A stretch of 64,000 bases of DNA, from NCBI GenBank assembly GCA_011390205.1, contig JAABSX010000001.1, positions 1-64,000 on the forward strand. The letters run 5' to 3'. Positions 26,799 to 35,800 of the stretch are shown piece by piece; within the stretch, counting starts at the first letter, position 1, and each line of letters begins with the position of its first letter. Source of the stretch: Microscillaceae bacterium (lineage in GTDB: Bacteria; Bacteroidota; Bacteroidia; Cytophagales; Microscillaceae). The notes beneath the pieces are model-generated. The model ran no database searches. It saw nothing but the letters and a program-made list of their open reading frames with translations, and was not told the origin of the DNA. A program made the position numbers and the translations under genes.

Positions 26799-28676
26799 CT
26801 AAATAAACTCCGCCAACTCTAACCATCGGTCTGTTTTTTGTTCTATTTCTGAAATAATTTTACCCAGAGCCTCTGCTTTTTCTTGTAAATCTTGGTGCGA
26901 TAGATTCTGTACAGACATTTCTTTGGTCAGGTCTTCTTTTTTGCCTTCAAGCTGTTCTATTTCCTTTTCTAGCTTCTGATATTCTTGTTGTTCTTTGTAA
27001 GACAATTTTCTTTTCTCAGTGTCTGTATTTTTTGGTTTTACAGGTTCTTTGCTTGGTACAGGCGTTTCTTTTTTGGGTTTTTTGGCTTGCTCTTCTTCGT
27101 AGGCTTTCAAGATTCGGTATTCATCATACCTTCCATTAAAATCTCTAATCACACCTTCTCCCTCAAAAATCAATAAGTGATCCACCAGTTTATCCAAGAA
27201 AAACCTATCGTGGGTAACCACTACCAAGCAGCCCCCAAAATCTTGCAAGAAATCTTCTAAGATATTGAGTGTCAGGATGTCTAGGTCATTGGTAGGTTCA
27301 TCTAAAATCAAGAAATTGGGCTGTTGCATCAAGACAGTGAGCAGATAAAGCCTGCGTTTTTCGCCACCGCTGAGGGTAGAGACATACTTGTATTGCACTT
27401 TTCTATCAAACAAAAACCGCTCAAGGAGTTGGGTAGCCGAAACCTCTTGTCCGTTTTCCATTTTGGCAAATTCGGCAATGTCTTGGATGACCTCGACCAC
27501 ACGTTTGTCTTCTGGCAGTTTAAGCCCATCTTGGCGATAATAGCCATAAGAGACCGTTTCACCTTTGATGATTTCGCCTGAGTCGGGTTTGATTTGCTCA
27601 GTGAGCAGGTTTAGAAAAGTAGATTTTCCTACGCCATTTTTGCCCACAATACCCACTCTTTCTTGTCTTTTGAAGACATAATCAAAATCTTTGAGGATGG
27701 GTAAATCTTCATACCCTTTAGAAACTTTGTGCATTTCTAAGATTTTTTTGCCGAGGCGTTGCATCTGTACGCCCATTTGCAGCTCTTTGCTTTGTGTGTT
27801 TTTAGAAGCCTCTTTTTTGATTTCTTCAAAAGCATCCAATCTATATTTTGCTTTTGTGCCCCTTGCCTTGGGCTGTCGGCGAACCCAATCAAGCTCTTTT
27901 CGCATCAGGTTGCGGGCTTTTTCTACGGTTTGGGTTTCGTTGGAGGCACGTTCTTCTTTTTTTTCTAAGAAAAGAGAGTAGTTGCCAGGGTAATGATAAA
28001 GATTGCCCTCATCTAGCTCTATGATTTGGTTACAGACCCTTTCTAAAAAGTACCTATCGTGCGTTACCATGAAAAGTGTACGGTTATTTTGCCCGAGGTA
28101 CTCTTCAAGCCACTCAATCATATCTAGGTCAAGATGGTTGGTAGGCTCATCTAAGATTAAAAAATCAGGCTCATCGATGAGCAATTGTGCTAGAGCGACT
28201 CGCTTGCGTTGTCCTCCTGAGAGCGTATGCACATCTTGCCCGAGTTTACCTACCTCAAAGCGCGTCAAAATCTGATTGATGCGGGTTTCATAGTCCCAAG
28301 CCTTGTGATTGTCCATTTCTACAAGGGCTTTTTCCATCATCTCGTGGTCATCAGGATTTTCTAGGGCTTCACTATATAGCCTCACAGCACTCAGGATAGG
28401 ATTATCAGACTGTAAGACGGCCTCACCCACGGTTTTGACTCCATCAAATTTGGGGTCTTGGTTTAGGAAGCCAACTCTGATGCCGTTTCGGAAGCTAAAC
28501 TCACCTGAGTCTGCTATTTCGTAGCCCATTAGTATGCGCATAAGGGTAGATTTGCCGCTGCCATTTTTGGCAACAAGGGCTACTTTTTCACCTTTTTGGA
28601 TGCCAAAGCTGATGTCTTTAAAGAGTGTTTTGTCGCCGTAAGACTTACTAAGCGTTTCTATGGAGAGGTAATTCAT
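26799..28676 (-). CDS. uup: ABC-F ATPase, Uup type
   Basis: A 625-residue soluble protein with two ABC domains and no membrane segment. Walker A sites are AKNGSGKST (~35) and GKNGVGKST (~345). Signatures LSGGQRKRVAL and LSGGEKRRLYL are each followed by LDEPTNHLD / LDEPTNDLD. An ABC-F interdomain linker follows the first domain. The C-terminal ~80 residues (from about 545) form a charged coiled coil, as in Uup. ABC-F proteins act on ribosomes; Uup has a role in translation/ribosome assembly and DNA structure tolerance. It sits upstream of argD and downstream of a terminator. Confidence 0.9.
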   Translation of the reverse strand: MNYLSIETLSKSYGDKTLFKDISFGIQKGEKVALVAKNGSGKSTLMRILMGYEIADSGEFSFRNGIRVGFLNQDPKFDGVKTVGEAVLQSDNPILSAVRLYSEALENPDDHEMMEKALVEMDNHKAWDYETRINQILTRFEVGKLGQDVHTLSGGQRKRVALAQLLIDEPDFLILDEPTNHLDLDMIEWLEEYLGQNNRTLFMVTHDRYFLERVCNQIIELDEGNLYHYPGNYSLFLEKKEERASNETQTVEKARNLMRKELDWVRRQPKARGTKAKYRLDAFEEIKKEASKNTQSKELQMGVQMQRLGKKILEMHKVSKGYEDLPILKDFDYVFKRQERVGIVGKNGVGKSTFLNLLTEQIKPDSGEIIKGETVSYGYYRQDGLKLPEDKRVVEVIQDIAEFAKMENGQEVSATQLLERFLFDRKVQYKYVSTLSGGEKRRLYLLTVLMQQPNFLILDEPTNDLDILTLNILEDFLQDFGGCLVVVTHDRFFLDKLVDHLLIFEGEGVIRDFNGRYDEYRILKAYEEEQAKKPKKETPVPSKEPVKPKNTDTEKRKLSYKEQQEYQKLEKEIEQLEGKKEDLTKEMSVQNLSHQDLQEKAEALGKIISEIEQKTDRWLELAEFI

Positions 28677-28794
28677 TCCGTTTTTTGGGGTTTTTGCTTA
28701 TCTAATGAGTTGCAAATTTAAGCTAAGTTGTGTGTTATTTTTAATACTCTGAGAGATTTTATTGAGATTCTGCTTGAGTTAGAAAGTGTGTGTG

Positions 28795-28844
28795 TATAAA
28801 AAACCTCCACAGCAAAACTTTTGGGAGAATTACTGTGGAGGTTT
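28795..28844 (-). terminator. Rho-independent terminator of the TonB-like gene
   Basis: A perfect 12-bp stem (AAACCTCCACAG at 28801-28812 with its complement at 28833-28844). On the minus strand it is followed by T residues. It lies just beyond the stop at 28879 and 120 nt before the ABC-F start. Confidence 0.85.
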
Positions 28845-28878
28845 ATGGAATTGCTCTGAGAAGGCGTTTTTTTATATT

Positions 28879-29280
28879 TTATCTTACTTGGATAGACATT
28901 GTTTTTTGAACCCTTACCTTTTTGCCTTTTTGGACACCTGGAATCCATTTAGGAGAATTTTCAAGGAGTTTTACGACTTCTTCATCGCAGCCGCTTCCGA
29001 TGCCTTTGATTACCTTGATATTGCTCAGGCTTCCGTTTTTTTCTACGATAAACTGCACGAACACATTTCCTCTCACACCTTTGCTGATGGCTTCTTTGGG
29101 TCTTTTTAGATTGTCTTGGGTATATTCATAAAACGCATACATGCCGCCCTCTGGTTTTGGGGGCTGCTCTGTCATTTTGTAAATCATCTCAGGAGCTACA
29201 GAAGCGATTTGTGCTTCTGATACGTTTTGTGTACTGATGAATATGATAATAAATAAAAGTAGTTTTAAAAATTCGCCCAT
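28879..29280 (-). CDS. Small exported TonB C-terminal domain protein
   Basis: A 133-residue protein. Residues 1-24 look like a signal peptide (FLKLLLFIIIFISTQ then SEAQ). The remainder is a TonB C-terminal fold: GVRGNVFVQFIVEKNGSLSN, VIKGIGSGCDEEVVKLLE, then WIPGVQKGKKVRV. It lacks the long Pro-rich periplasmic spacer and cytoplasmic tail of a full TonB. It is therefore probably a free periplasmic or lipid-proximal TonB-like domain, common in Bacteroidota. No exbB/exbD or TonB-dependent receptor is adjacent. Confidence 0.85.
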   Translation of the reverse strand: MGEFLKLLLFIIIFISTQNVSEAQIASVAPEMIYKMTEQPPKPEGGMYAFYEYTQDNLKRPKEAISKGVRGNVFVQFIVEKNGSLSNIKVIKGIGSGCDEEVVKLLENSPKWIPGVQKGKKVRVQKTMSIQVR

Positions 29281-29637
29281 GGTATTTTTATGTTTTAATT
29301 TACTTTGTTATCTTTTTTCTTTGAGAGGAGGCAGATGCATCACTTATTAAACTGTAAAATTATGTGTTAATAGAAGAATAAACAAGTTTTAACGATAAAT
29401 TCATATACTTTCGTAAACAAAAAAAAGATAATTACGTTCTAATTATTCTTCTTTTTACTGTTCTATTAAGGCGAAAATCTTTCAATGTCAGATTTTTGAA
29501 CAGATACACTTTTTTATTATCTTCATTACTTTTGTAGGATTACCCAATATTTTTTGGAGTGTACCTAAATGCATGACTGTTAGGCAGCCATCGGGTCACT
29601 AAATTATTAAAGTAAGGAAGCCAATCTGTTATAAGCC
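29281..29637. other. Spacer between TonB-like and PtuB-like genes
   Basis: A very AT-rich 357-bp region. It contains an imperfect inverted repeat: TTAATAGAAGAATAA near 29367-29381 against ATTATTCTTC...GTTCTATTAA near 29443-29468. It also contains an A8 run near 29420. No open frame looks coding. It should hold the TonB-like gene's promoter and the end of the PtuB-like transcript. I do not see a retron-type ncRNA layout. Confidence 0.45.
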
Positions 29638-30324
29638 CTAAGAAAGTGTTTCGAGGTAGTGTATGACTACTTCATTAAATCGGCGGTATTTTCCTGTTTT
29701 GGGGTCTCTGCGTTTTAAGCTTTCTATTATTTTTTGTATTTGTGTTTTGCTCATTTTGCGCACATTGCTTAGTACCTCATTGAAGATAATCTTTCTTTGT
29801 TCTTTAAGTCTATCTGCATTGAGGTTCAGAATATCAATTGTACTCATGAGCATTTGCTGTTCGGGGCTTAGTTTTCGGTAGTTATCGTGGCATTTCTTGA
29901 CCGTTCGGTAGTTGCCAGTGCCTGCGGGGATAATCTCGCCAAGGGTATTGTATCTAAAATAGCTTGGGCATCTGTAATCATGCAGATAATTAGGGATGAC
30001 TGTATCTTTTTTGGCAAGGTATCCTACTTTATAATCGGGGGGCAGTGATTCGGGTTGTCTGAGTGCAAGGTATAGATTTCTGTAATCTAGCTCTAAATAA
30101 GCAAAATGCTCTGCGGGGTAGAAATGCACGAGTACTGCAGTTTCGGCAGTGATTTCATCAAGGGTATAGCAACACAAGAAGCCTTGGTCGGTCAGGAGTT
30201 GATTGACGATGTCAGTCCAGACATTGACGGGCAGGTTATGAAATCTGGGTTTATAATCTGTGTATTTCAGATTTTTCAGTTTGGTAAGAGACTGAGGTTC
30301 TGGATTTTTTTCGATATATTTCAT
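29638..30324 (-). CDS. PtuB-like (TIGR02646) protein with degenerate HNH site
   Basis: A 228-residue protein from the ATG at 30324 (MKYIEKNPEP); a second ATG at 30342 adds six residues. The family layout is present: an N-terminal helix, an HNH core GFLCCYTLDEI / LVHFYPAEHF / LDYRNLY, then CPSYFRYNTLGEIIPAGTG, and the C-terminal IDILNLNADRLKEQR. PtuB-type members normally carry CAYC, IEHFxP, NLxxxC and a later Cys/His. Here CxxC became CCYT, EHF became VHF, and the NLxxxC Cys is Leu. The single His (73) and Asn (89) remain. Metal binding, hence nuclease activity, is doubtful. It follows the ATPase gene by ~115 nt on the same strand. The Septu assignment is by architecture and remembered family features. 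Confidence 0.65.
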   Translation of the reverse strand: MKYIEKNPEPQSLTKLKNLKYTDYKPRFHNLPVNVWTDIVNQLLTDQGFLCCYTLDEITAETAVLVHFYPAEHFAYLELDYRNLYLALRQPESLPPDYKVGYLAKKDTVIPNYLHDYRCPSYFRYNTLGEIIPAGTGNYRTVKKCHDNYRKLSPEQQMLMSTIDILNLNADRLKEQRKIIFNEVLSNVRKMSKTQIQKIIESLKRRDPKTGKYRRFNEVVIHYLETLS

Positions 30325-30438
30325 CTTAATCTTACAAATCAAATAGACTTAGGTGTACATTTTATTTAAAACCATCAAAGGAGAGTGCACTTGTTTTTTG
30401 TCAGAGTGTTGTATTGCTCGGTATGTTTGCAGTTTTTT

Positions 30439-31671
30439 TTAAAGATAAAAGTGAAGCAGTGTATCAGCCCTGATGAGTTCGGGGTCTCCTTTGCCGATGC
30501 GTTCATCTAATTTTTCACGGATACTGAGTGCCTCTTCGGAGTGTCCTTCTCCATTTTCTATGAGTTCAAAATATTCTTCTAGCATGGCTTGGATATCGTC
30601 TAATCTTTCGGTGGTATCCATTGCATTTCTGAGCACGTGGTCGGCGGTGCGTCCGTAGATATTTTCGAGATAGTAGGCATTTCCTTTTCTCATGGTGATG
30701 ATTCGGTCTTGGACACTGCTCAGGATAAGTGGGGAGTGTGTGGTTACGATAAACTGAATCTTAGGAAAAGTAGATTTAAGGCCTGAGACCACCTTTTTTT
30801 GCCAAGAGGGATGTAAGTGCAGGTCTAGCTCATCGATGAGTACGACTCCTGTGGTCTTTTCGGCGGCTTCGTGCTTGTGTTGAGGGTTCAGTACTGCACA
30901 TCTGAATGCAATATCAGCCACCATGGCCAGCATATTTCTGACTCCATCACTGAGGTATTTAAAAGGTAATTTTCGTCCATCATTAAACTCCATCACTAGC
31001 TCACGGCGGTTATAATCAAAATAAAGGTTATCACAATCTTCTATGGCATTACTCACTGCCTTTCTGACTACTTGCAGCCCTGCGGAGTCTTTGCGTTGCT
31101 GAAGCACTACCATTTCTTCTTTTTCAAACCACTTCGTAAAAAATTTATTGTTAGAAGTAGCTTTCAGTCCATTGTAGTAGCCATCTTGCAATCGGGAGCC
31201 TGTCAGTTTAGAGGTATCTGGGCGTTCTTTCCAGAGTCTTTCGGTAGAGTAATATGCGATGACGGGCAGGTCTATGGTTTCCCCTGCCCTTATTTGCTCT
31301 TGCATTCCTTTTGCCAGATTTTTTACATTTATGGCATTGACGTAGGTAGTCTTGTTTTTGGGGCCAGTGAGTTCACGGGTCCAGTTAAGTTCTTCTCCTT
31401 GGATTTCTCCCCAGGCTTCTATTTCTACGGGAAACTGCTCATTGATGTCATATTCAGAGTTTACGACCCTAATATCTTCTGAACGGATGTGCCTTGTTTC
31501 TGCATAGTCTATACCCAAAAAAAACGAACCCATGGCGATGGTGAGTGCCTCTAGCACGGCAGTTTTGCCTACTCCATTGCTGCCTATCACAATGTTAAAA
31601 TTAGGATGAAATTCTATTTCTGTGGCCGCATAAGCACGGAAATTTTTTAATCTTAGTTTATCGATGCGCAT
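30439..31671 (-). CDS. PtuA-like AAA/SMC-type ATPase (COG3950)
   Basis: A 410-residue soluble ATPase of the RecF/SMC/OLD group. Walker A is GSNGVGKT (30-37). The signature-like YLSDGVRNMLAMVADIAF is at 239-256, Walker B VVLIDELDLHLHP at 276-288, and the H-switch TTHSP at 310-314. The insert between them is short, with no long coiled coil, so it is not an SMC or RecN. These features match the PtuA ATPases of Septu and retron-Ec78-type systems, which pair with an HNH protein encoded next door, as here. No reverse transcriptase is nearby. In known Septu, PtuA oligomers hold PtuB and nucleotide depletion or phage cues release nuclease. A DNA-repair role is the alternative. Confidence 0.75.
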   Translation of the reverse strand: MRIDKLRLKNFRAYAATEIEFHPNFNIVIGSNGVGKTAVLEALTIAMGSFFLGIDYAETRHIRSEDIRVVNSEYDINEQFPVEIEAWGEIQGEELNWTRELTGPKNKTTYVNAINVKNLAKGMQEQIRAGETIDLPVIAYYSTERLWKERPDTSKLTGSRLQDGYYNGLKATSNNKFFTKWFEKEEMVVLQQRKDSAGLQVVRKAVSNAIEDCDNLYFDYNRRELVMEFNDGRKLPFKYLSDGVRNMLAMVADIAFRCAVLNPQHKHEAAEKTTGVVLIDELDLHLHPSWQKKVVSGLKSTFPKIQFIVTTHSPLILSSVQDRIITMRKGNAYYLENIYGRTADHVLRNAMDTTERLDDIQAMLEEYFELIENGEGHSEEALSIREKLDERIGKGDPELIRADTLLHFYL

Positions 31672-31736
31672 ATTGTATGTTTGATAATGATTTTTTATAG
31701 TAAGTAGTAAAAAACGCTTTAGCTTAGCAATATAGC

Positions 31737-32204
31737 CTAAGACATAATTCCCAAAAGTAATAAAACAAGCCCTGCGACGAGCCCTAGCCCTCCTATTGCC
31801 AGAAAACTAACATAAAGCCCTACATTGAGGGATAATACGAGCAAAACAAGGCCCAAAACTATGCAAAAAAGACCTCCCACGATACATACGATTCCGTAGG
31901 TAGCAAGGTCATTCTGTATTTTTTGAATTTTGGCTACTTTGTCTGTTTTTCCTTTTTCAATCCAGTGATTTTTTCGTTTTTCGAGTTTGAATTGTTTTCT
32001 ATTGATTTTTCTTTCTAGTTTCTTAAGATACCATTTGCCTATTTTAGAGTGTAGAAAATTCTCTAACTGGGCTTTTTTCTTGGTTTTTGAAGAAGAAACA
32101 ACATTTATATCAGCGCTAGGTGTGAGGGTATTTGCCTCTGATGAAGATACAAATAATACCAGACTTATACAAATGAGGAGGGTTTTTAGAGTGTATATTT
32201 CCAT
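31737..32204 (-). CDS. Small exported membrane protein, function unknown
   Basis: A 155-residue protein. Residues 1-24 look like a signal peptide or first helix (LLICISLVLFVSSSEA). Residues ~40-95 are strongly basic and helical (YLKKLERKINRKQFKLEKRK). Two hydrophobic helices end the protein at about 104-125 and 130-153, rich in Gly/Leu/Val. No family recognised. It lies 65 nt upstream of the PtuA-like gene and 33 nt downstream of trpD, all on the same strand, so it could be co-transcribed with either. Confidence 0.65.
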   Translation of the reverse strand: MEIYTLKTLLICISLVLFVSSSEANTLTPSADINVVSSSKTKKKAQLENFLHSKIGKWYLKKLERKINRKQFKLEKRKNHWIEKGKTDKVAKIQKIQNDLATYGIVCIVGGLFCIVLGLVLLVLSLNVGLYVSFLAIGGLGLVAGLVLLLLGIMS

Positions 32205-32237
32205 GATAGATACATTTATGGCTTGATGTAAATATAA

Positions 32238-33230
32238 TTAATTCAGACGTAAAAATTTCTCAAAAGTAGTCAAAGCTTTGCCAGATTTTAGGGTTTCTTT
32301 GGCGAGTGCCATACAATCTTGGCGGCTCAAGGCAGGTTTTGCACAGTGAATCGCCATGCCTGCATTGGCACAGACTACATCTTGCTGTGCTTCTGTGCCT
32401 TCTCCCCGAAGGATTTTTTCAAATACCTTGGCAGAGTCTGCTACAGTATCTCCTCCAAACAGCGCCTCTGGGTTCAGGGTCTTGAAGCCGAGGTCTTGTG
32501 GCGAGAGAAGGCTGTCTTCTTGGTTGGAGAGTAGTTTAAAACTACTTGTGAGTGAGATTTCATCATAGCCATCTAGAGTGTGTAAGATTGCATATTGTTT
32601 GTTGGTTTTTTGGTAAAGGTAGTTATAGAGGCGTGCCAGTTCAAGATTAAAGACACCCACAAGCTGTATCTCAGGGAAAGCTGGGTTTACCATAGGCCCT
32701 AGCATGTTAAAAAAGGTTTTTACGCCAAGTTCTTTGCGAATCGGGGCGACATTCTTCATGGCAGGGTGGAAGAGGGGGGCGTGTAAGAAACAAAGCCCTG
32801 TCTCAGCAATCATTTTTTCTAAGCTTTGTGGGTCATTGGTAAATTTAGCTCCAAAATACTCCAAGACTGTAGAAGAGCCTGAGATAGAAGAAACGCCATG
32901 GTTGCCGTGTTTGGCTACATTGACCCCGCTGCCCGCTACCACAAAGCAGGCAAGTGTAGAGATATTGAAAGTGTCTTTGCCATCACCTCCTGTACCGCAG
33001 ACATCCATGGGCTTGTATGCCTTCAAATCTATGCCTACGCACAAATCAAGCATGGCATCTCGGAATCCTTCTAACTCTTCTACGGTGATACTTCTCATGA
33101 TATATACCGTAAGGAATGAAGCAATCTGGGAGGGGTTGTATTTTCCTAAGGCTATATTTTTGAGGATTTCAGTGGCTTCGCTTTTGTTGAGTGTTTTGTG
33201 CTCAAATAAGTGGTTTAAGACTTCTTTCAT
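32238..33230 (-). CDS. trpD: Anthranilate phosphoribosyltransferase
   Basis: Tryptophan biosynthesis: couples anthranilate to PRPP. It has 330 residues, the usual size. Motifs: PRPP-binding VCGTGGDGKDTFNIST (~80-95), VAKHGNHGVSSISGS, and the anthranilate-contact region MKNVAPIRKELGVKTFFNML. The KHGN and GVSSxSGS segments are typical of Bacteroidota TrpD. No other trp gene is in the window, so it is detached from, or at the end of, a trp operon lying elsewhere. Confidence 0.95.
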   Translation of the reverse strand: MKEVLNHLFEHKTLNKSEATEILKNIALGKYNPSQIASFLTVYIMRSITVEELEGFRDAMLDLCVGIDLKAYKPMDVCGTGGDGKDTFNISTLACFVVAGSGVNVAKHGNHGVSSISGSSTVLEYFGAKFTNDPQSLEKMIAETGLCFLHAPLFHPAMKNVAPIRKELGVKTFFNMLGPMVNPAFPEIQLVGVFNLELARLYNYLYQKTNKQYAILHTLDGYDEISLTSSFKLLSNQEDSLLSPQDLGFKTLNPEALFGGDTVADSAKVFEKILRGEGTEAQQDVVCANAGMAIHCAKPALSRQDCMALAKETLKSGKALTTFEKFLRLN

Positions 33231-33317
33231 GTGTTTGCTAAGGGTTTTATGAAAATTTACCTTTCAAATAAAGACAAAAAAAATGAATTTAGTGTTATTG
33301 TATTCTCAAAAAATAAG

Positions 33318-33344
33318 GGCAGCTTTGCATACCGCAAAACTGCC
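33318..33344 (-). terminator. Terminator of alanine dehydrogenase gene
   Basis: Stem GGCAGTTTTGC / GCAAAGCTGCC on the minus strand, 11 bp with one G-T pair and a 5-nt loop. A T-rich run follows on the minus strand (plus AAAAAATA at 33308-33316); the plus side also has T6, so it may act in both directions. Confidence 0.8.
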
Positions 33345-33393
33345 ATTTTTTAAGTGTGGGATATGTGATTTAGTAGATAAGCATCATACAAAC

Positions 33394-34512
33394 TTATACC
33401 ATCAAGAAGTTATCTACCAAAGTATGCGGAAGGCCAAAGGTATCTGCCACTCCTTTATAAACTACTTCTCCTTTGATGATATTAAGCCCTAAGCGCAGCC
33501 CTAGGTTGTGCTTACAGGCAGTTTCCCAACCTAAGTTAGCCAACTGTAAGGCATAAGGTAAGGTAGCATTAGTTAGGGCAAGCGTGGAGGTATAAGGTAC
33601 AGCCCCTGGCATATTGGCTACACAGTAATGTACTACTTCATCTATGATATAAGTAGGGTTTTCGTGTGTGGTGGGCTTACAAGTCTCTATACATCCCCCT
33701 TGATCTACGGCTACATCTACTACTACTGAGCCAGGGCGCATGAGTTTGAGCATGTCTTTGGTAATCAAGTGAGGCGCTTTAGCACCAGGGATAAGGACAG
33801 CACCTATCACAAGGTCTGCAGTCTGGATAGCTTCTAAGATAGCATAGTGATTAGACATGAGTGTCTCTACGTTGGCGGGCATGATGTCTGCTAGGTAACG
33901 CAAACGAGGTAGGCTCAAATCCATGATGGTAACATTTGCTCCCAGACCTGCGGCCATTTTGGCAGCTTGCGTACCTACTACACCGCCACCCAAGATGAGT
34001 ACATTGCCAGGCTTTACACCTGGTACGCCACCCAGCAAGATACCTCTGCCTTTGAGGGGTTTTTCTAGGTATTTTGCTCCTTGCTGTACGGCCATTCGTC
34101 CTGCTACTTCAGACATAGGCACGAGCAAAGGCAGTGACCTGTCAGGGTTTTCTACGGTTTCATAAGCCAAGCAGATAGCTTTGCGCTCTATCATGGCATG
34201 TGTCAGTGTTTCGGAAGAAGCAAAGTGAAAATAAGTAAAGAGGAGTTGATTTTCACGGATGAGTGCGTACTCTTGCTCGATAGGCTCTTTTACTTTGATA
34301 ATCATTTCTGCTTTTTCATAGACGGCTTCTATGCTTGGCAAAATCTCTGCACCTGCTTGCTGATATTCATCATCTGTGAAGCCACTGCCCACACCTGCTT
34401 CTGTCTGCACAAAAACACTGTGTCCGTATTTCTTCATCTCTGCAACTCCTGCGGGGGTGAGGGCTACACGATTTTCATTGTTTTTAATTTCTTTTGGAAC
34501 ACCAATAATCAT
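33394..34512 (-). CDS. ald: Alanine dehydrogenase
   Basis: NAD-dependent interconversion of alanine with pyruvate and ammonia; 372 residues. Family features: MIIGVPKEIKNNENRVALTP start, KVKEPIEQEY, the catalytic His region LFTYFHFASSE, and the Rossmann loop VLILGGGVVGTQAAKMAAGL. Further on are the nicotinamide/substrate segment VVVDVAVDQGGCIETCKPTT and VANMPGAVPYTSTLALTNAT. It is monocistronic: a terminator follows, and about 150 bp of upstream spacer precedes the DUF1573 gene's terminator. Confidence 0.96.
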   Translation of the reverse strand: MIIGVPKEIKNNENRVALTPAGVAEMKKYGHSVFVQTEAGVGSGFTDDEYQQAGAEILPSIEAVYEKAEMIIKVKEPIEQEYALIRENQLLFTYFHFASSETLTHAMIERKAICLAYETVENPDRSLPLLVPMSEVAGRMAVQQGAKYLEKPLKGRGILLGGVPGVKPGNVLILGGGVVGTQAAKMAAGLGANVTIMDLSLPRLRYLADIMPANVETLMSNHYAILEAIQTADLVIGAVLIPGAKAPHLITKDMLKLMRPGSVVVDVAVDQGGCIETCKPTTHENPTYIIDEVVHYCVANMPGAVPYTSTLALTNATLPYALQLANLGWETACKHNLGLRLGLNIIKGEVVYKGVADTFGLPHTLVDNFLMV

Positions 34513-34662
34513 TTGGGTAAATTTATGTTGTGAAACAATAAGTTTTGCCGAAGCAAATAAAATCTTGTATTTTTCTATTCGCTTTGAGATTGTACTGCGC
34601 TTAGAATGAGCAAAGATATGATTTTAAGTGCATTTTATGGTAGTTTTGGGGTATTTAGCCAC

Positions 34663-34693
34663 AAAAAAATCCGACAAGAGAAGCTCATCGGAT
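34663..34693 (-). terminator. Terminator of the DUF1573 gene
   Basis: On the minus strand ATCCGATGAG pairs with CTTGTCGGAT (10 bp with two G-T pairs, 5-nt loop). T7 follows it. It lies 30 nt after the stop at 34723. Confidence 0.8.
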
Positions 34694-34722
34694 AAGTGGG
34701 TGAGAAACAGTTTGGGCTGTCT

Positions 34723-35547
34723 TTATTTTTCAAAAGGTGCTGTGTCGCTTGTATTTTTGAAGAGGTGCTGCGAAAAATCTTCATAAATCTTTGCTTTGAG
34801 TCTGATGGCTCTTGAGGGGTTTTGGGCATCATTGGTGATGAGCACAAAATCTTCTTCTAACTCTTGCACACGCTTGGCTTCTAGGGCTATTTCTAAGATT
34901 CCTGTCTGATTAGGCCCAATTACTGAGCTTGAGACACCAAAAGAGACACAATCACATTGCTTGTCAAAACCTGTAATGATGAGATTTTCTTGCCCTGCAT
35001 TGTAGATATTGAATCTCTGACGGATGACCTGCCCTGTCTTGACACTCCCGAAGTCAAATTCTTCTTTGTCTATTCTGATAGAAGCGGGTGTTTTGGTTTT
35101 GCCGAAAGCACTTTGCTTGACAGTCTCGACGTATTGTTGTCCTTGATCACTTTGTGTAGAGCTTTGAGCGGGTTCGGCAAATCCTTTGATGTAGAGTACG
35201 GTTACATTTCGTTTTGCATTGCTTTGCACAGTGATGCTTTTGCTAAATCCTCCTGGGCGGTCTTTGCTGTTGTAAGAGGCTTTGATGCTGCCTTTTTCAC
35301 CAGGCTTGATAAGTTCTCTTGTCCAAAAAGGAGTAGTACATCCGCAAGAAGCTTTGACCGTAGCGATTTCTATGGGTTGGTCTCCTGTATTGGTGAAGAT
35401 AAATTCATACGTAGCTACTTCTCCTTCTTTGATAGTGCCAAAATCATGGGTTTCTTTCTCGAAGCTCATAATCCCTTGTGCTGATAAGCTCAATATGCTC
35501 AGACAAAAAAACAGGGTATAAGTGGTAATAATGGATGGTATATTCAT
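34723..35547 (-). CDS. Exported protein with two DUF1573 (Ig-like) domains
   Basis: A 274-residue precursor. Signal peptide about 1-23 (TLFFCLSILSLSAQ). The first DUF1573 domain (~28-125) carries HDFGTIKEGEVATYEFIFTN and the family's ASCGCTTPFWT Cys motif. The second (~148-245) has FDFGSVKTGQVIRQRFNIYN and a matching FDKQCDCVSFG. These are immunoglobulin-like beta folds that occur widely in exported Bacteroidota proteins. Function unknown. Single gene with its own terminator and a 253-bp upstream spacer in which I see only a short 6-bp hairpin. Confidence 0.88.
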   Translation of the reverse strand: MNIPSIITTYTLFFCLSILSLSAQGIMSFEKETHDFGTIKEGEVATYEFIFTNTGDQPIEIATVKASCGCTTPFWTRELIKPGEKGSIKASYNSKDRPGGFSKSITVQSNAKRNVTVLYIKGFAEPAQSSTQSDQGQQYVETVKQSAFGKTKTPASIRIDKEEFDFGSVKTGQVIRQRFNIYNAGQENLIITGFDKQCDCVSFGVSSSVIGPNQTGILEIALEAKRVQELEEDFVLITNDAQNPSRAIRLKAKIYEDFSQHLFKNTSDTAPFEK

Positions 35548-35800
35548 AGTATAAAGTACGTATTTTTAGGGTTTTATGACTTTTTAACTTTTAAAACTAA
35601 CGATTATTTTATGAAAGAGTCGGAGTCTCTTTTAAAATTAACAAAATATTGGTATTGTTTGGTACTCAGCACCTTCAAACAAAACGTGCCGCCCTCTACT
35701 TGCACAAGGCTTGATGGCTTGGTTTATTCTTTACATAACATACTGATAATTAGCAAATTACTGATTAATAAATTCATGTATTTACTTGGGCTGCCTTGCT

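Noticed and set aside
29281-29637. Possible retron ncRNA beside the ATPase/HNH pair
   Set aside because: Only an imperfect, AT-rich inverted repeat is visible, the position is at the wrong end and no reverse transcriptase lies nearby.
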